Below, piece by piece: positions 1 through 7,361 of a DNA stretch of 8,997 nucleotides. The number at the start of each line of letters is the position of its first letter. Position 1 is the first letter of the stretch. The stretch is from Acidobacteriaceae bacterium. Lineage in GTDB: Bacteria > Acidobacteriota > Terriglobia > Bryobacterales > Bryobacteraceae. Under the pieces are notes generated by a model. The model searched no databases and was not told where the DNA came from. It worked only from the letters and a program-made list of their open reading frames with translations. A program made the position numbers and the translations under genes. The DNA is taken from positions 1 through 8,997 of the forward strand of contig JAFAQG010000417.1 in the NCBI GenBank assembly GCA_019246575.1, written 5' to 3'.

Positions 1-621
1 GATTATCGATATGCCAGGTTGCAGCAAAGGCTTCAAGACATCGGCCCGGTCCGCAACATCTACGCGTATCGGAATTTCGATCGAAGTCTCTTCGAACTTT
101 ACAGCCGCACACACAGTTTCGTCGAGAACGCGATCCACGATATCGATTTGATTCTCTGGTACGTCCGAAGCGGTGTCCATACCGTGCACGCATTCTGCCG
201 GAACACTCTCGGCAAGCAAAGTCCCGACGTGAATTGGGGGATTTTGGAATTCGATAACGGTGCGATTGCAGTACTCCAGACGAGCTGGCTGTATCCGCCG
301 CAGAACCATCAGCTGTTGCAGTGGAATTCAGGCATGCAGGTCATGGGAGATCGCGGTGTTTTAGAGGTGTCCTTTGACCAGGGAGGCTTTCGAGCAAACA
401 CGGAAGATACCGGTATCGCGCTTCTCGATCAAACGGCATGGGCCGATATTCACGGCGAGCCGCGCGGCGCGTTCGGTGCGATGTTGCGGCACTTCATTGC
501 CTGTATCCGCGGGGATGCCGCCTACAGTGGTGCGACTCCGGAAGATGCAATAGCATCCATGCGAGTTGCTATCAGGCTGGTCGAGGCCTCAAAGTCTAAG
601 GACCGGAGTATGTGCAATTGA
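1..621 (+). CDS. Gfo/Idh/MocA-family oxidoreductase, C-terminal part (5' end outside window)
   Basis: The reading frame is open from base 1 to the TGA at 619-621, giving 206 residues; the N-terminal Rossmann NAD(P)-binding domain must lie upstream. The visible part has the family's C-terminal alpha/beta domain: an acidic-aromatic lead-in, then ENAIHDIDLILWYV (window residues 42-55), matching the conserved 'giHdiDl..wl' block, followed by the beta-sheet stretch 'GILEFDNGAIAVLQTSW' and 'MQVMGDRGVLEV'. Family members oxidise or reduce sugars, inositols, imines or related carbonyl compounds with NAD(P); the His of HDID is usually the catalytic or proton-relay residue. It overlaps the next gene by 10 bases and is the first visible member of a six-gene operon. 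Specific substrate cannot be read from this fragment. A TTG at 19 is internal, not a start. Family assignment is confident; function in this pathway is inference. Confidence 0.88.
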   Translation, partial: DYRYARLQQRLQDIGPVRNIYAYRNFDRSLFELYSRTHSFVENAIHDIDLILWYVRSGVHTVHAFCRNTLGKQSPDVNWGILEFDNGAIAVLQTSWLYPPQNHQLLQWNSGMQVMGDRGVLEVSFDQGGFRANTEDTGIALLDQTAWADIHGEPRGAFGAMLRHFIACIRGDAAYSGATPEDAIASMRVAIRLVEASKSKDRSMCN

Positions 622-1067
622 GCGGGGCCCTACGGCTTTCATTCCCAAACGAGGGAGCAAGCGCGGTAGCGACCTTGTTGTACGAGAAGGCGCCGTCTAC
701 ATGCGACGGCATAGCTCGGCGGTGTCCGATCAGCGGTATGTCGCATCATGCGATTTACTCCGGAAGCGAATGCGTACTCATCTTGCCCGAATTGATAAAG
801 CTCGAGCCTGAAAACTCAACAGTAACGGTTACGCGAGGGGATGTGGCTTTCACCTGGATGCGCGCAGGCTCTTCCTACGGTGTAACGGCCGACTTCGCGG
901 AGATTTGCTGGTTCTATGATTTCGACGCACAGCCAAGAATGTCGGAAGGGCCCGTGCCCGTCAGTATTCTTGCCCAGATACTCGAGCCGGCCGAAGAATT
1001 CTATATGGTGTGCCGCCGCATGCGGCGGGACGGCGTGAAGCCATTCACTGTGGAGTTCATCCGTTGA
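612..1067 (+). CDS. DUF3830 family cyclophilin-like protein
   Basis: A 151-residue protein starting at GTG 612, overlapping the upstream gene by 10 bases in another frame. An AAGGA at 598-602, 9 bases upstream, supports this start. It resembles the DUF3830 family: 'YEKAPSTCDGI' (residues 24-34) is the 'e.AP.T...' element seen in cyclophilin-like folds, then 'HHAIYSGSECVL' (45-56), 'PENSTVTVTRGDV' (66-78), 'EICWFYDFDAQPRMSEGPVPVSILAQI' (97-123) and the closing 'DGVKPFTVEFI'. No signal peptide or membrane segment is visible, so it is probably cytosolic. No biochemical activity is established for the family to my knowledge. From memory, members often sit beside amino-acid amidohydrolase and racemase genes, which would fit this operon. 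Length is normal for the family. The family call is from motif memory, not a search. Confidence 0.72.
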   Translation: MQLSGALRLSFPNEGASAVATLLYEKAPSTCDGIARRCPISGMSHHAIYSGSECVLILPELIKLEPENSTVTVTRGDVAFTWMRAGSSYGVTADFAEICWFYDFDAQPRMSEGPVPVSILAQILEPAEEFYMVCRRMRRDGVKPFTVEFIR

Positions 1068-2128
1068 CGTCTTGTGCGGAGCCGCGTTTGCTTTCTTACC
1101 GAGACCTCCTGGCTAAGTACGACATCGGTTACTTACATACCTGGGAACTGTTAGGCGGCGGAATGTTTCAGAAACCAATTCGGATCGGTACGTCGACGGG
1201 AATGTACGTACTGCGAGCCCACCGCTTTCGCAACACGAAAAATACATTTCAGTTCCAGGCGGACACGTTGCACCAAGTTAACTGCATGGGTTGTCGCACT
1301 CCTCAGGTTATCCGCAGGCGTAACGGCGAATTCGGTGAAGTGATCGAACACGCCTTTTGGGCTTTACACGAGTACATCCCGGGCAAAATTCACTCCTGGG
1401 ACGAGTGGTTCGAGCGCAAGTCCAATCCTGGTTTTCTCGAATGGCTGGGCGGCCGCGTAGCAAAGTTGCACGATGCGCTCTCGCGAACCGCTCCCGGTGG
1501 CGATAGCAGTCTTGTTGTGTCTCTTCCTCCCATTCAATTTCATCTCCTTCCTGAAATTCGCGAACACTGGGATGAAGCGCTCGAATCGGCACTGTCTGCG
1601 AACGCAGTTCAAAGCGGAGCAGTGTTGAAAGCCTGCCGCACCGAGATCGAAACGTACTGGGATTTGCTCTCCCAGGCGGCCGCATCTCTTCATATCGGGG
1701 AATTTGACCGGCAGATCGTTCACGGTGACATCTCGCCCGTAAACATAGTCTTCGATTCAAGCGAAGATTTTGTATTCATCGACTGGGACTGCGTCCACCT
1801 CGGCATCCGGCTTTACGATGCGCTGGGCGATGTCCTGAATCGCCCGCCTTGGCATATGGCCGCGTCAACGGCGTTCAATGTCGACGAGCTTCGTTCGTAT
1901 CTGCGCGGATATAACGCGTGTGCGAGTAGCCCTTTCACCAAACGCGAGCTCGATTGTATACCCGCATTCTGCATTGCCCGGCAACTCGAGGATCTCCGGC
2001 AGCGCGTGAGCGTTCTGGCTGAATCACCGCGCGTCTGGGACGAGGAATTCGCAACCTTAATTCAAGGACGAGTGCAAATGATGAGGAGCATCTGCGAACA
2101 GCCGAAGGCACTTTCGAACGTTATCTGA
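1064..2128 (+). CDS. APH/homoserine-kinase-type-II-like small-molecule kinase
   Basis: A 354-residue cytosolic kinase. I place the start at TTG 1064, which overlaps the previous stop as TTGA; GGAG at 1052-1055 sits 8 bases upstream. The longer reading from ATG 1010 would add 18 residues entirely inside the DUF3830 gene and lacks a good ribosome site. Landmarks numbered from the TTG: a glycine-rich 'LLGGGMFQKPIRI' (29-41), 'YVLRAHRF' (48-55) at the ATP-lysine position with Arg instead of Lys, a hinge-like 'WALHEYIPGK' (99-108), the Brenner motif HGDISPVN (220-227, catalytic D222, N227), and 'FIDWDC' (238-243) with metal-binding D240. These define the APH/ThrB-II fold, whose members phosphorylate hydroxyls of homoserine, choline, hydroxylysine or sugars. 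With a threonine aldolase directly downstream, a hydroxy-amino acid or its aldehyde product is a sensible guess. Aminoglycoside resistance is unlikely in this operon. Confidence 0.83.
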   Translation: MTSCAEPRLLSYRDLLAKYDIGYLHTWELLGGGMFQKPIRIGTSTGMYVLRAHRFRNTKNTFQFQADTLHQVNCMGCRTPQVIRRRNGEFGEVIEHAFWALHEYIPGKIHSWDEWFERKSNPGFLEWLGGRVAKLHDALSRTAPGGDSSLVVSLPPIQFHLLPEIREHWDEALESALSANAVQSGAVLKACRTEIETYWDLLSQAAASLHIGEFDRQIVHGDISPVNIVFDSSEDFVFIDWDCVHLGIRLYDALGDVLNRPPWHMAASTAFNVDELRSYLRGYNACASSPFTKRELDCIPAFCIARQLEDLRQRVSVLAESPRVWDEEFATLIQGRVQMMRSICEQPKALSNVI

Positions 2129-2147
2129 ATCTCAGGAATCACCACGC

Positions 2148-3188
2148 ATGGATGTAATTAATCTCAGAAGCGATACACAAACGCTGCCAACCAGGGAAAT
2201 GCTCGACGCGATAAGTTCCGCACCCCTGGGCGACGACACCTACGACGAGGACCCAACGGTTCGGAAATTCGAGGCAATGGCCGCAGCCATGCTGGGGAAA
2301 GAAGCGGCCATGCTCACGATCAGCGGGCACATGGGGAACCTGTCTTCGCTTATGGCCCATGCGCACCCGGGCGATGAGGTGCTGCTGGATCCTGAGTCCC
2401 ACATCTTCTACTACGAAGCAGGCAGTCTGGCGAATATCGCCGGTTTGATGCCGATGCCCGTACGCGCGCAAGCCGGCATCATTGACCCGGACGACCTTAA
2501 GGCATCCATTCGCAGCCGCAATCTGCATTACCCGGTGCCGCGCCTCGTGTGTCTGGAGAACACACATAACCGCAGCGGCGGCCGCGCCATACCCCTCGAC
2601 ATCCACAATTCTCTATGCCAGGTCGCGCACGAGCACGGCGTGTCCGTTCATCTCGACGGGGCTCGTATCTTCAATGCTGCCGTGCGGCACGCCGTTCCTG
2701 CCTCCGCCTATGCCGCCGAGGTCGATTCGGTCATGTTCTGCCTTTCTAAAGGACTCAGCTGTCCTCTCGGCTCTGTCGTTGTTGGTAGCGAGGAATTCAT
2801 TGCTCGCGCGGATAGCTGTCGAAAGCGACTCGGGGGCGGTATGAGACAAGCAGGCGTCATCGCGGCTTGCGGAATCGTCGCTCTCGAGAAGATGATTGCT
2901 CGTCTTGCCGAAGACCACGCGACGGCGCAGATTCTCGCGCATGGCTTGAATCGAATTCCTGGACTTCACGTCGACCTCTCGACACTGGACACAAATATGG
3001 TCTACGTGGACCATTCCCGAACCGGGGTTTCGACAAACGAGATCCTCGCGCGGTGGAAGAAAGCCGGTGTCCTCGCGAGCGGCCGCCCGCCACGCCACGT
3101 TCGGTTAGTGACGAACCGCCACCATGATCGAGCCATCATCGAGGAGGCGGTTCGGAGAATTGAAACAACCATCGAGGCCGTCGCATGA
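2148..3188 (+). CDS. ltaE: low-specificity threonine aldolase (PLP-dependent, beta-eliminating lyase family)
   Basis: A 346-residue fold-type-I PLP enzyme, normal length for the family, predicted to cleave threonine/allo-threonine or other beta-hydroxy-alpha-amino acids to glycine and an aldehyde. Motifs in order: 'INLRSDTQTLPT' (4-15), 'GDDTYDEDPTV' (28-38), 'SGHMGN' (59-64) for phosphate binding, 'SHIFYYEAG' (84-92) with the ring-stacking H85, 'ENTHN' (137-141), 'HLDGARIFNAA' (168-178) with D170 for the pyridine nitrogen, 'CLSKGLSCPLGS' (198-209) with the PLP-lysine K201, 'LGGGMRQAG' (228-236), and 'VRLVTN' (318-323), where most members have VTH. All catalytic residues appear present. ATG 2148 begins 19 bases after the kinase stop, with AGGA at 2134-2137. 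Its TGA overlaps the next gene's ATG as ATGA, implying translational coupling. L versus D stereochemistry cannot be read; the LtaE-like motif set favours the L-type family. Confidence 0.93.
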   Translation: MDVINLRSDTQTLPTREMLDAISSAPLGDDTYDEDPTVRKFEAMAAAMLGKEAAMLTISGHMGNLSSLMAHAHPGDEVLLDPESHIFYYEAGSLANIAGLMPMPVRAQAGIIDPDDLKASIRSRNLHYPVPRLVCLENTHNRSGGRAIPLDIHNSLCQVAHEHGVSVHLDGARIFNAAVRHAVPASAYAAEVDSVMFCLSKGLSCPLGSVVVGSEEFIARADSCRKRLGGGMRQAGVIAACGIVALEKMIARLAEDHATAQILAHGLNRIPGLHVDLSTLDTNMVYVDHSRTGVSTNEILARWKKAGVLASGRPPRHVRLVTNRHHDRAIIEEAVRRIETTIEAVA

Positions 3189-4342
3189 AAACGCTCAGTT
3201 TGGATACCGCTCGCCGGATCCTGTGCGACCTGATCGAGATCCGCACGGTAAATCCCATGGGAAACGGTTATACGCGAGCCGAAACCGTAGAGTGCGAGGC
3301 CCTCGACTACATTGACGCGCTTTTCAAACCATATTCCGTGCCTACGGCGCGCCACCGGTGCAGCCCCATACACGAGAATCTCCTAATTACAATTCCCGGG
3401 AAGAACGCGAGCGACCTCACTCTGCTTGAATCCCATGTGGATACCGTACCTGCGGACGATTGGCCGGAAACCGCGTTTGTGCCGCGCTCTGACGGCTGCC
3501 TCGTCTATGGCAGAGGGGCGTGTGACGACAAAGGCTCGCTTACCTCGATGATTCTCGCTGTTCTGGATCTGCTAGAGAGCGGAACCGTACCTCCCCACCC
3601 TGTCGCACTTCTTGCCGCTGGCGACGAAGAGTATGCCCAGACCGGAATAAAATTTTTTGCCGGTCTGGATTACCCGATTGGCCGTGCGATCGTCGGAGAA
3701 CCGACGGGGCTGTCGCCGATCCTCCAACACAAGGGAACGGTGCGGTGGGACATCACAGTGCACGGCCGCAGCGCACATACGGCGCGCCCGGAACTGGGAA
3801 GCAATGCGATCGCTGGCGCTGTCAGGGCGATATCTCTGATCGGTCAGCATGAGGAACACTTGCGCGGCAATTTTCTCAACCCGCTTACGAAGCCGCCCAC
3901 CATAACTGTCACCATGATTCACGGCGGACGAACCCGGAACGCAGTGCCGGACGAGTGCACGTTTTCCGTTGATTTTCGTGTGGTCCCCGGAATGGACCCA
4001 GCGGCGGCCCGGCAAACATTAATTGACCGGCTCGCAAATACCGATCTTCAGTTGACTCATAGAGAGGCTCAACTCGTCACTCCTCCTCTCAACAGCCCAC
4101 GCGAACATCCATTCAATCAGGCTGTTCTACGCATCTGCCGTTCGGCGACAGGCATGTCAGAGATGGAGTTCGCCGGGGCACCGTACGGCACCGACGCGGC
4201 CTGGGTCGCGGACAGAGGGCCGGCCGTAGTGCTTGGACCAGGAAGCATCGAATTCGCTCACGCGGTTGACGAACGCGTGCCGCTCGACGAAGTTGTCAAG
4301 TGCGCCGCAGTCTATCGCGACATTTTGATCACCGAATTCTGA
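3185..4342 (+). CDS. M20 family metallo-amidohydrolase (ArgE/DapE/CPG2-like)
   Basis: A 385-residue cytosolic di-metal hydrolase. The two-metal site is complete: 'SHVDTVP' (83-89) gives H84 and D86, 'GRGACDDKGSL' (109-119) gives the bridging D114, 'GDEE' (146-149) gives catalytic base E148 and ligand E149, 'GEPTG' (171-175) gives E172, and 'EFAHAVDE' (356-363) gives H359. The dimerisation lid carries 'KGTVRWDITVHGRSAHTARPELGSNAI' (183-209), typical of M20 enzymes, and 'YGTDAAW' (334-340) shapes the active site. Relatives remove acyl or amino-acid groups from amino acids (acetylornithine, succinyl-diaminopimelate, folate glutamate). Its position next to threonine aldolase, not arginine or lysine biosynthesis genes, argues for a catabolic deacylase or dipeptidase whose product feeds the aldolase. 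ATG 3185 overlaps the aldolase stop by 4 bases, and one base separates it from the transporter. Exact substrate is unknown, so I give no symbol. Confidence 0.9.
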   Translation: MKTLSLDTARRILCDLIEIRTVNPMGNGYTRAETVECEALDYIDALFKPYSVPTARHRCSPIHENLLITIPGKNASDLTLLESHVDTVPADDWPETAFVPRSDGCLVYGRGACDDKGSLTSMILAVLDLLESGTVPPHPVALLAAGDEEYAQTGIKFFAGLDYPIGRAIVGEPTGLSPILQHKGTVRWDITVHGRSAHTARPELGSNAIAGAVRAISLIGQHEEHLRGNFLNPLTKPPTITVTMIHGGRTRNAVPDECTFSVDFRVVPGMDPAAARQTLIDRLANTDLQLTHREAQLVTPPLNSPREHPFNQAVLRICRSATGMSEMEFAGAPYGTDAAWVADRGPAVVLGPGSIEFAHAVDERVPLDEVVKCAAVYRDILITEF

Positions 4343-4343
4343 A

Positions 4344-5357
4344 ATGGACAGTCCCGCAGCCGGCATTGCCATCACTGTTGCGGGCGGTGCGGTGGGATCG
4401 TCCACTCTCATGCCCGTGAAGTACGTTCACGCCTGGAAATGGGAAAACACCTGGCTCGTTTATTCATTGCTCGCTTATTTCTCTTTTCCGTTGTTGAGTG
4501 CCGCGTTGACGGTTCCTCACCTCAAGTCCGTTTATGCGCCGCAAGCGCCTAGAACACTGCTCCTCACCGCATTGTTCGGCTTCGCTTGGGGCGCCGGCGT
4601 TGTTCTGTATGGACTCGGTCTCGACATAGTTGGTTTATCGCTGAGTTCTGGAATTATCCTTGGCAGTTCTGTTGCGCTGGGCTCGATCATTCCGTTGCTC
4701 GTGCTTGGCCCGCCGACGATTCTCACTCCGAAAGGCGTTCAAATTGTCGCAGCAGATGCGGTCATGACGGTGGGTGTGGTCTTATGCGCGCGCGCTGGAG
4801 GTCTGCGCGAGCGTGCCGCAGGACGCCGCATCGAGGCGCACGGGCGCCGCTTTCTGCACGGCATGTTCCTCTGCTTTCTGTCGGGAGTGTTTTCTCCCCT
4901 GCTGAATGTGGCGCTTACGTTCGGTGGACCCATCACGCGGACGGCTCTCGATGCCGGCGCGAGCCGGTTCAATGCCGCAAATGCGGTGTGGGCTTTATGC
5001 GTCAGTATGGGATCGCTTCCCAGTATTGCGCTCTGCTTTGTCAAGTTAAGCCGAAACGGCACCTGGTCCGAATATCGCTCTCCTCGAAGCGTTAGGAACG
5101 CTCTCCTTTGCGCTCTCATGGCGATCTTCTTTATGGCGTCAACCATCCTGTACGGAGCGGCGGCTGGCCGCCTGGGACCACTCGGTCCAGTGCTAGGCTG
5201 GCCGATCTACATGTCGGCGCTCATTCTCGGCAACAATTTCTGGGGATGGTACACAGGCGAATGGGACGGTGTTCGCGGGTGGCCTGTGTGGATCATGCTT
5301 GCGGGTATCGCATTGCAGATTATCGGTATGGTGCTGCTCAGTACCGCAGGGCAGTGA
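4344..5357 (+). CDS. RhaT-family transporter (DMT superfamily), inner-membrane
   Basis: A 337-residue, strongly hydrophobic protein with about ten predicted membrane segments (roughly 5-25, 36-56, 70-92, 95-120, 130-150, 168-190, 208-232, 250-274, 282-302, 312-333). It aligns by eye along its length with the L-rhamnose-proton symporter RhaT: 'VKYVHAWKWENTW' (25-37), a glycine-rich 'FGFAWGAGVVLYGLGL' (78-93), 'SSGIILGSSVALGSIIPLL' (101-119) and the cytoplasmic 'CARAGGLRER' (148-157). RhaT imports L-rhamnose with protons, but distant homologues need not carry a sugar. No rhamnose isomerase, kinase or aldolase is visible, and the neighbours are amino-acid enzymes, so I suspect an amino-acid-derived or sugar-acid substrate. 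The ATG lies one base after the M20 stop. The last 20 bases overlap the tail of the converging LysR gene. Confidence 0.8.
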   Translation: MDSPAAGIAITVAGGAVGSSTLMPVKYVHAWKWENTWLVYSLLAYFSFPLLSAALTVPHLKSVYAPQAPRTLLLTALFGFAWGAGVVLYGLGLDIVGLSLSSGIILGSSVALGSIIPLLVLGPPTILTPKGVQIVAADAVMTVGVVLCARAGGLRERAAGRRIEAHGRRFLHGMFLCFLSGVFSPLLNVALTFGGPITRTALDAGASRFNAANAVWALCVSMGSLPSIALCFVKLSRNGTWSEYRSPRSVRNALLCALMAIFFMASTILYGAAAGRLGPLGPVLGWPIYMSALILGNNFWGWYTGEWDGVRGWPVWIMLAGIALQIIGMVLLSTAGQ

Positions 5358-6267
5358 TGTACTTCGACTGCCGCTGCTTACTGCAGGGAACCGCGGCCCG
5401 GCACATACGAGCGAACTCCGAGACCGCCGCGGGAACGTACTCCGAAGTCGGATAAACCAGGCCAACGTCGCAGTAGAACCGCAAATCCCGCAGTCGAACC
5501 TGCCTCACTCTGTCACTTACTGCGCGGCTCTTGGAGAGTAAAGCGATTCCGATGTTAACGGCGATCAGTTTTTCCATCGCCTCCTCGTTTTCTACCTCCA
5601 TGATGACTTGTGGCCTCAACCCTTCGGTCTCGAGAACTCGATCGAACAGACGCCGGACATGACTCGGTTTCGGGTACAGAATGAAAGGGAACTTCACCGC
5701 TTCTTGTAGTGAGAAGAACCGACGCGCGCCGAGCGGGTGTCGGTGACCCACCGCCAGCACGAACTCCTCGGGATAAAGCAGCTCATACTGCGGGACGGCT
5801 TCTCCGGGCGGCATATCTCGTGGCGCGTACACGACACCGACATCCAGCTTCCCGTTCTGAATATCGCGCACCACCTGATCGCCTGTGCCGGTGGTTATGC
5901 GCACTTCGACGCCCGGATATTCGCTTCGAAACCGCTGCAGCACGGGCGGAAGAAAAAACGTCAGCACACTCGTTCCCGTTCCGATACGAAGGTGGCCTGT
6001 TTCCAGCCGGTTGACCTTCCTGATCTGCTGCTGGAAATTCGCTATGTCCTGCTGCACTCGCCTGGCAACTGTAACTAGCGCCGCACCGCTCTCTGTAATG
6101 CACGCAGACTTCCCCTTGCGCACCAGTAATCGATCTCCTAGCTCCTGCTCGAGAATCCGGATCTGACGGTGAATCGCCGAGTGCGAAACATGTAGCGCTT
6201 CTCCAGCTTTCTTGTAGCTACCGTTATCCACTACGGCAACCAACATTTCGAGTTGACGCAAGTCCAT
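5338..6267 (-). CDS. LysR-type transcriptional regulator
   Basis: A 309-residue DNA-binding regulator with the standard LysR layout. The winged helix-turn-helix is at residues 1-60: 'LRQLEMLVAVVDNGSYKKAGEALHVSHSAIHRQIRILEQELG' with 'LLVRKGKSACITESG' as the wing, closely fitting the family pattern. A linker helix (about 65-88) leads into a periplasmic-binding-protein-like effector domain from 'GHLRIGTGTSVLTFFLPPVLQRF', with 'LDVGVVY' and a typical second subdomain. It reads toward the transporter and overlaps its 3' end by 20 bases, and its own start faces the exported-protein pseudogene across a short intergenic region. The effector may be a substrate or product of the neighbouring catabolic operon, but the operon promoter lies outside the window, so the target is unproven. 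An autoregulatory site candidate is present near its start. Family assignment is very secure. Confidence 0.95.
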   Translation of the reverse strand: MDLRQLEMLVAVVDNGSYKKAGEALHVSHSAIHRQIRILEQELGDRLLVRKGKSACITESGAALVTVARRVQQDIANFQQQIRKVNRLETGHLRIGTGTSVLTFFLPPVLQRFRSEYPGVEVRITTGTGDQVVRDIQNGKLDVGVVYAPRDMPPGEAVPQYELLYPEEFVLAVGHRHPLGARRFFSLQEAVKFPFILYPKPSHVRRLFDRVLETEGLRPQVIMEVENEEAMEKLIAVNIGIALLSKSRAVSDRVRQVRLRDLRFYCDVGLVYPTSEYVPAAVSEFARMCRAAVPCSKQRQSKYITALRY

Positions 6268-6286
6268 TATTCGTCTCAGACCGCTA

Positions 6287-6305
6287 TTGTCTCTAAATTC
6301 GACAA
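6287..6305. promoter_or_regulatory. candidate LysR-regulator binding box, TTGTC-N9-GACAA
   Basis: TTGTC at 6287-6291 and GACAA at 6301-6305 form a perfect 5-base inverted repeat around a 9-base centre. The internal T6290 and A6302 satisfy the T-N11-A rule for LysR-type sites in a dyad-symmetric position. The centre lies about 29 bases from the LysR start codon, and the right arm overlaps the proposed -35 of the divergent gene. This suits autoregulation and control of the neighbour. The arms are short, so chance is possible. Confidence 0.5.
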
Positions 6306-6326
6306 CTCCTGTCTCAGCATTCTAAT
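6299..6326 (+). promoter_or_regulatory. candidate sigma70-type promoter of the Tat-exported gene
   Basis: TCGACA (6299-6304; 5 of 6 to TTGACA) and TCTAAT (6321-6326; 5 of 6 to TATAAT) are separated by 16 bases. Transcription would begin near 6333, about 34 bases before the ATG at 6367. The same -10 inside a shared 20-base block, again with a 16-base spacer, precedes the TonB receptor gene, which raises confidence. The prediction is by consensus only. Confidence 0.5.
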
Positions 6327-7361
6327 GGACGTGACAGCCGGGTTTTAACAGCATGGACGAAGAGCCATGGACGAAACTACGCAAGATCAGGAATGGACCG
6401 CGCTTGGACGCCGGGACCTGCTTCGCATGGGCGGTGGGCTACCCGCCGCTTCTGCGTTCCTGCGGCAGACTCCATCCGGCTCCCGTTTGCCGAGACAGCG
6501 TCCAGGCAGTTCTGCGCAGCCGTTCCTGCGCAACGCTGCTGAATTGGGTGACAAATTCGTCCTATGGCAAAGTTCGTATGGCGGGACGGATCTGGTCAAG
6601 TGCCCATACCGTACTCCCGGGCCGTTTAACGCTTATCACCTGCATCCGTGTGGTCCCGTTTCGCGAGCGCTTTATCTCCTGCATCGTGAAACCGGCGTCG
6701 AGGCTTACAAGTCCGCTGCCGACCGGTACGCGACGTATTTGATGAACTGCATTCATGATCCGGTAACGCCCTATCGAAACACGACAACGCTCGACGGCAA
6801 GGAACGCACGCTGCTCTCCTCCGCATGGATGTATGGAAAAGCGCTGTCTCCGCCCTTTGAATATTTCCGGCTTGCAAATCCGAAAGAGGATGCCTACGAT
6901 CTGAAAGCCTACGCCATTTACCGCTGGTTGCAGCGCCACAGACGGCCGGACAGCTACTTTGGCGTTGGCTATCCATGGGGCCGTAATTCAGGCCAGGATG
7001 CACAGTTTTCCTGCGACCTCGGCGAGGTCGGAGAGGGCTTAATCGGGTTCTATGAAATCTCGCAGTACAAGCCCGCACTCGATGATGCGATCGGGCTCGC
7101 GTGCTTCTTCCTGACAGAGTGGGAAGAGGGCTCTGGAGCCGGCGGGTGGTCTTCGAAATTGGGCGTATGGCTGGTGGGGCCATGGCCGGGAAGCGGCGCC
7201 GAGCACTTCGAAGGACAAAAATTTAACGAAGTCGGCTGGGGCTGGAGCGCGTATATCGACGCGCATTATCTGCTGCGGCTCCGGCCTCACGTCGATTCGC
7301 GCACTCGCGAGGATATCGAAGAGAAGTGCGTTAAGGCCTTCCAGTGGTGCTTTGACGCGTG

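Larger units (their letters stand above)
6268..6366. promoter_or_regulatory. divergent intergenic regulatory region (LysR gene / Tat-exported gene)
   Basis: This 99-base gap separates two divergent start codons. It contains a LysR-box-like dyad (6287-6305), an overlapping sigma70-like promoter for the rightward gene, and two GTCTCAG heptamers (6273-6279 and 6311-6317) on the plus strand. The layout is what a LysR regulator acting on itself and its divergent neighbour would show. I found no convincing sigma70 promoter for the leftward LysR gene itself. Confidence 0.6.

Noticed and set aside
1010..1063. Upstream ATG extension of the kinase gene
   Set aside because: The extra 18 residues lie entirely within the DUF3830 gene and do not look like a kinase N-terminus; TTG 1064 with GGAG 8 bases upstream and a TTGA overlap is a better start.
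1308..1760. Long minus-strand open frames opposite the kinase gene
   Set aside because: Arg/Pro-rich shadow translation with no motifs; the plus strand has the complete kinase motif set.
5175..5188. GGACC-ACTC-GGTCC hairpin as a terminator
   Set aside because: Only a 5-base stem with no T-run, lying within the transporter coding sequence.
6353..6366. ATG 6353 as the start of the exported-protein gene
   Set aside because: It is in a different frame from the Tat signal; the ATG at 6367 gives the twin-arginine signal with the right spacing from the N-terminus.
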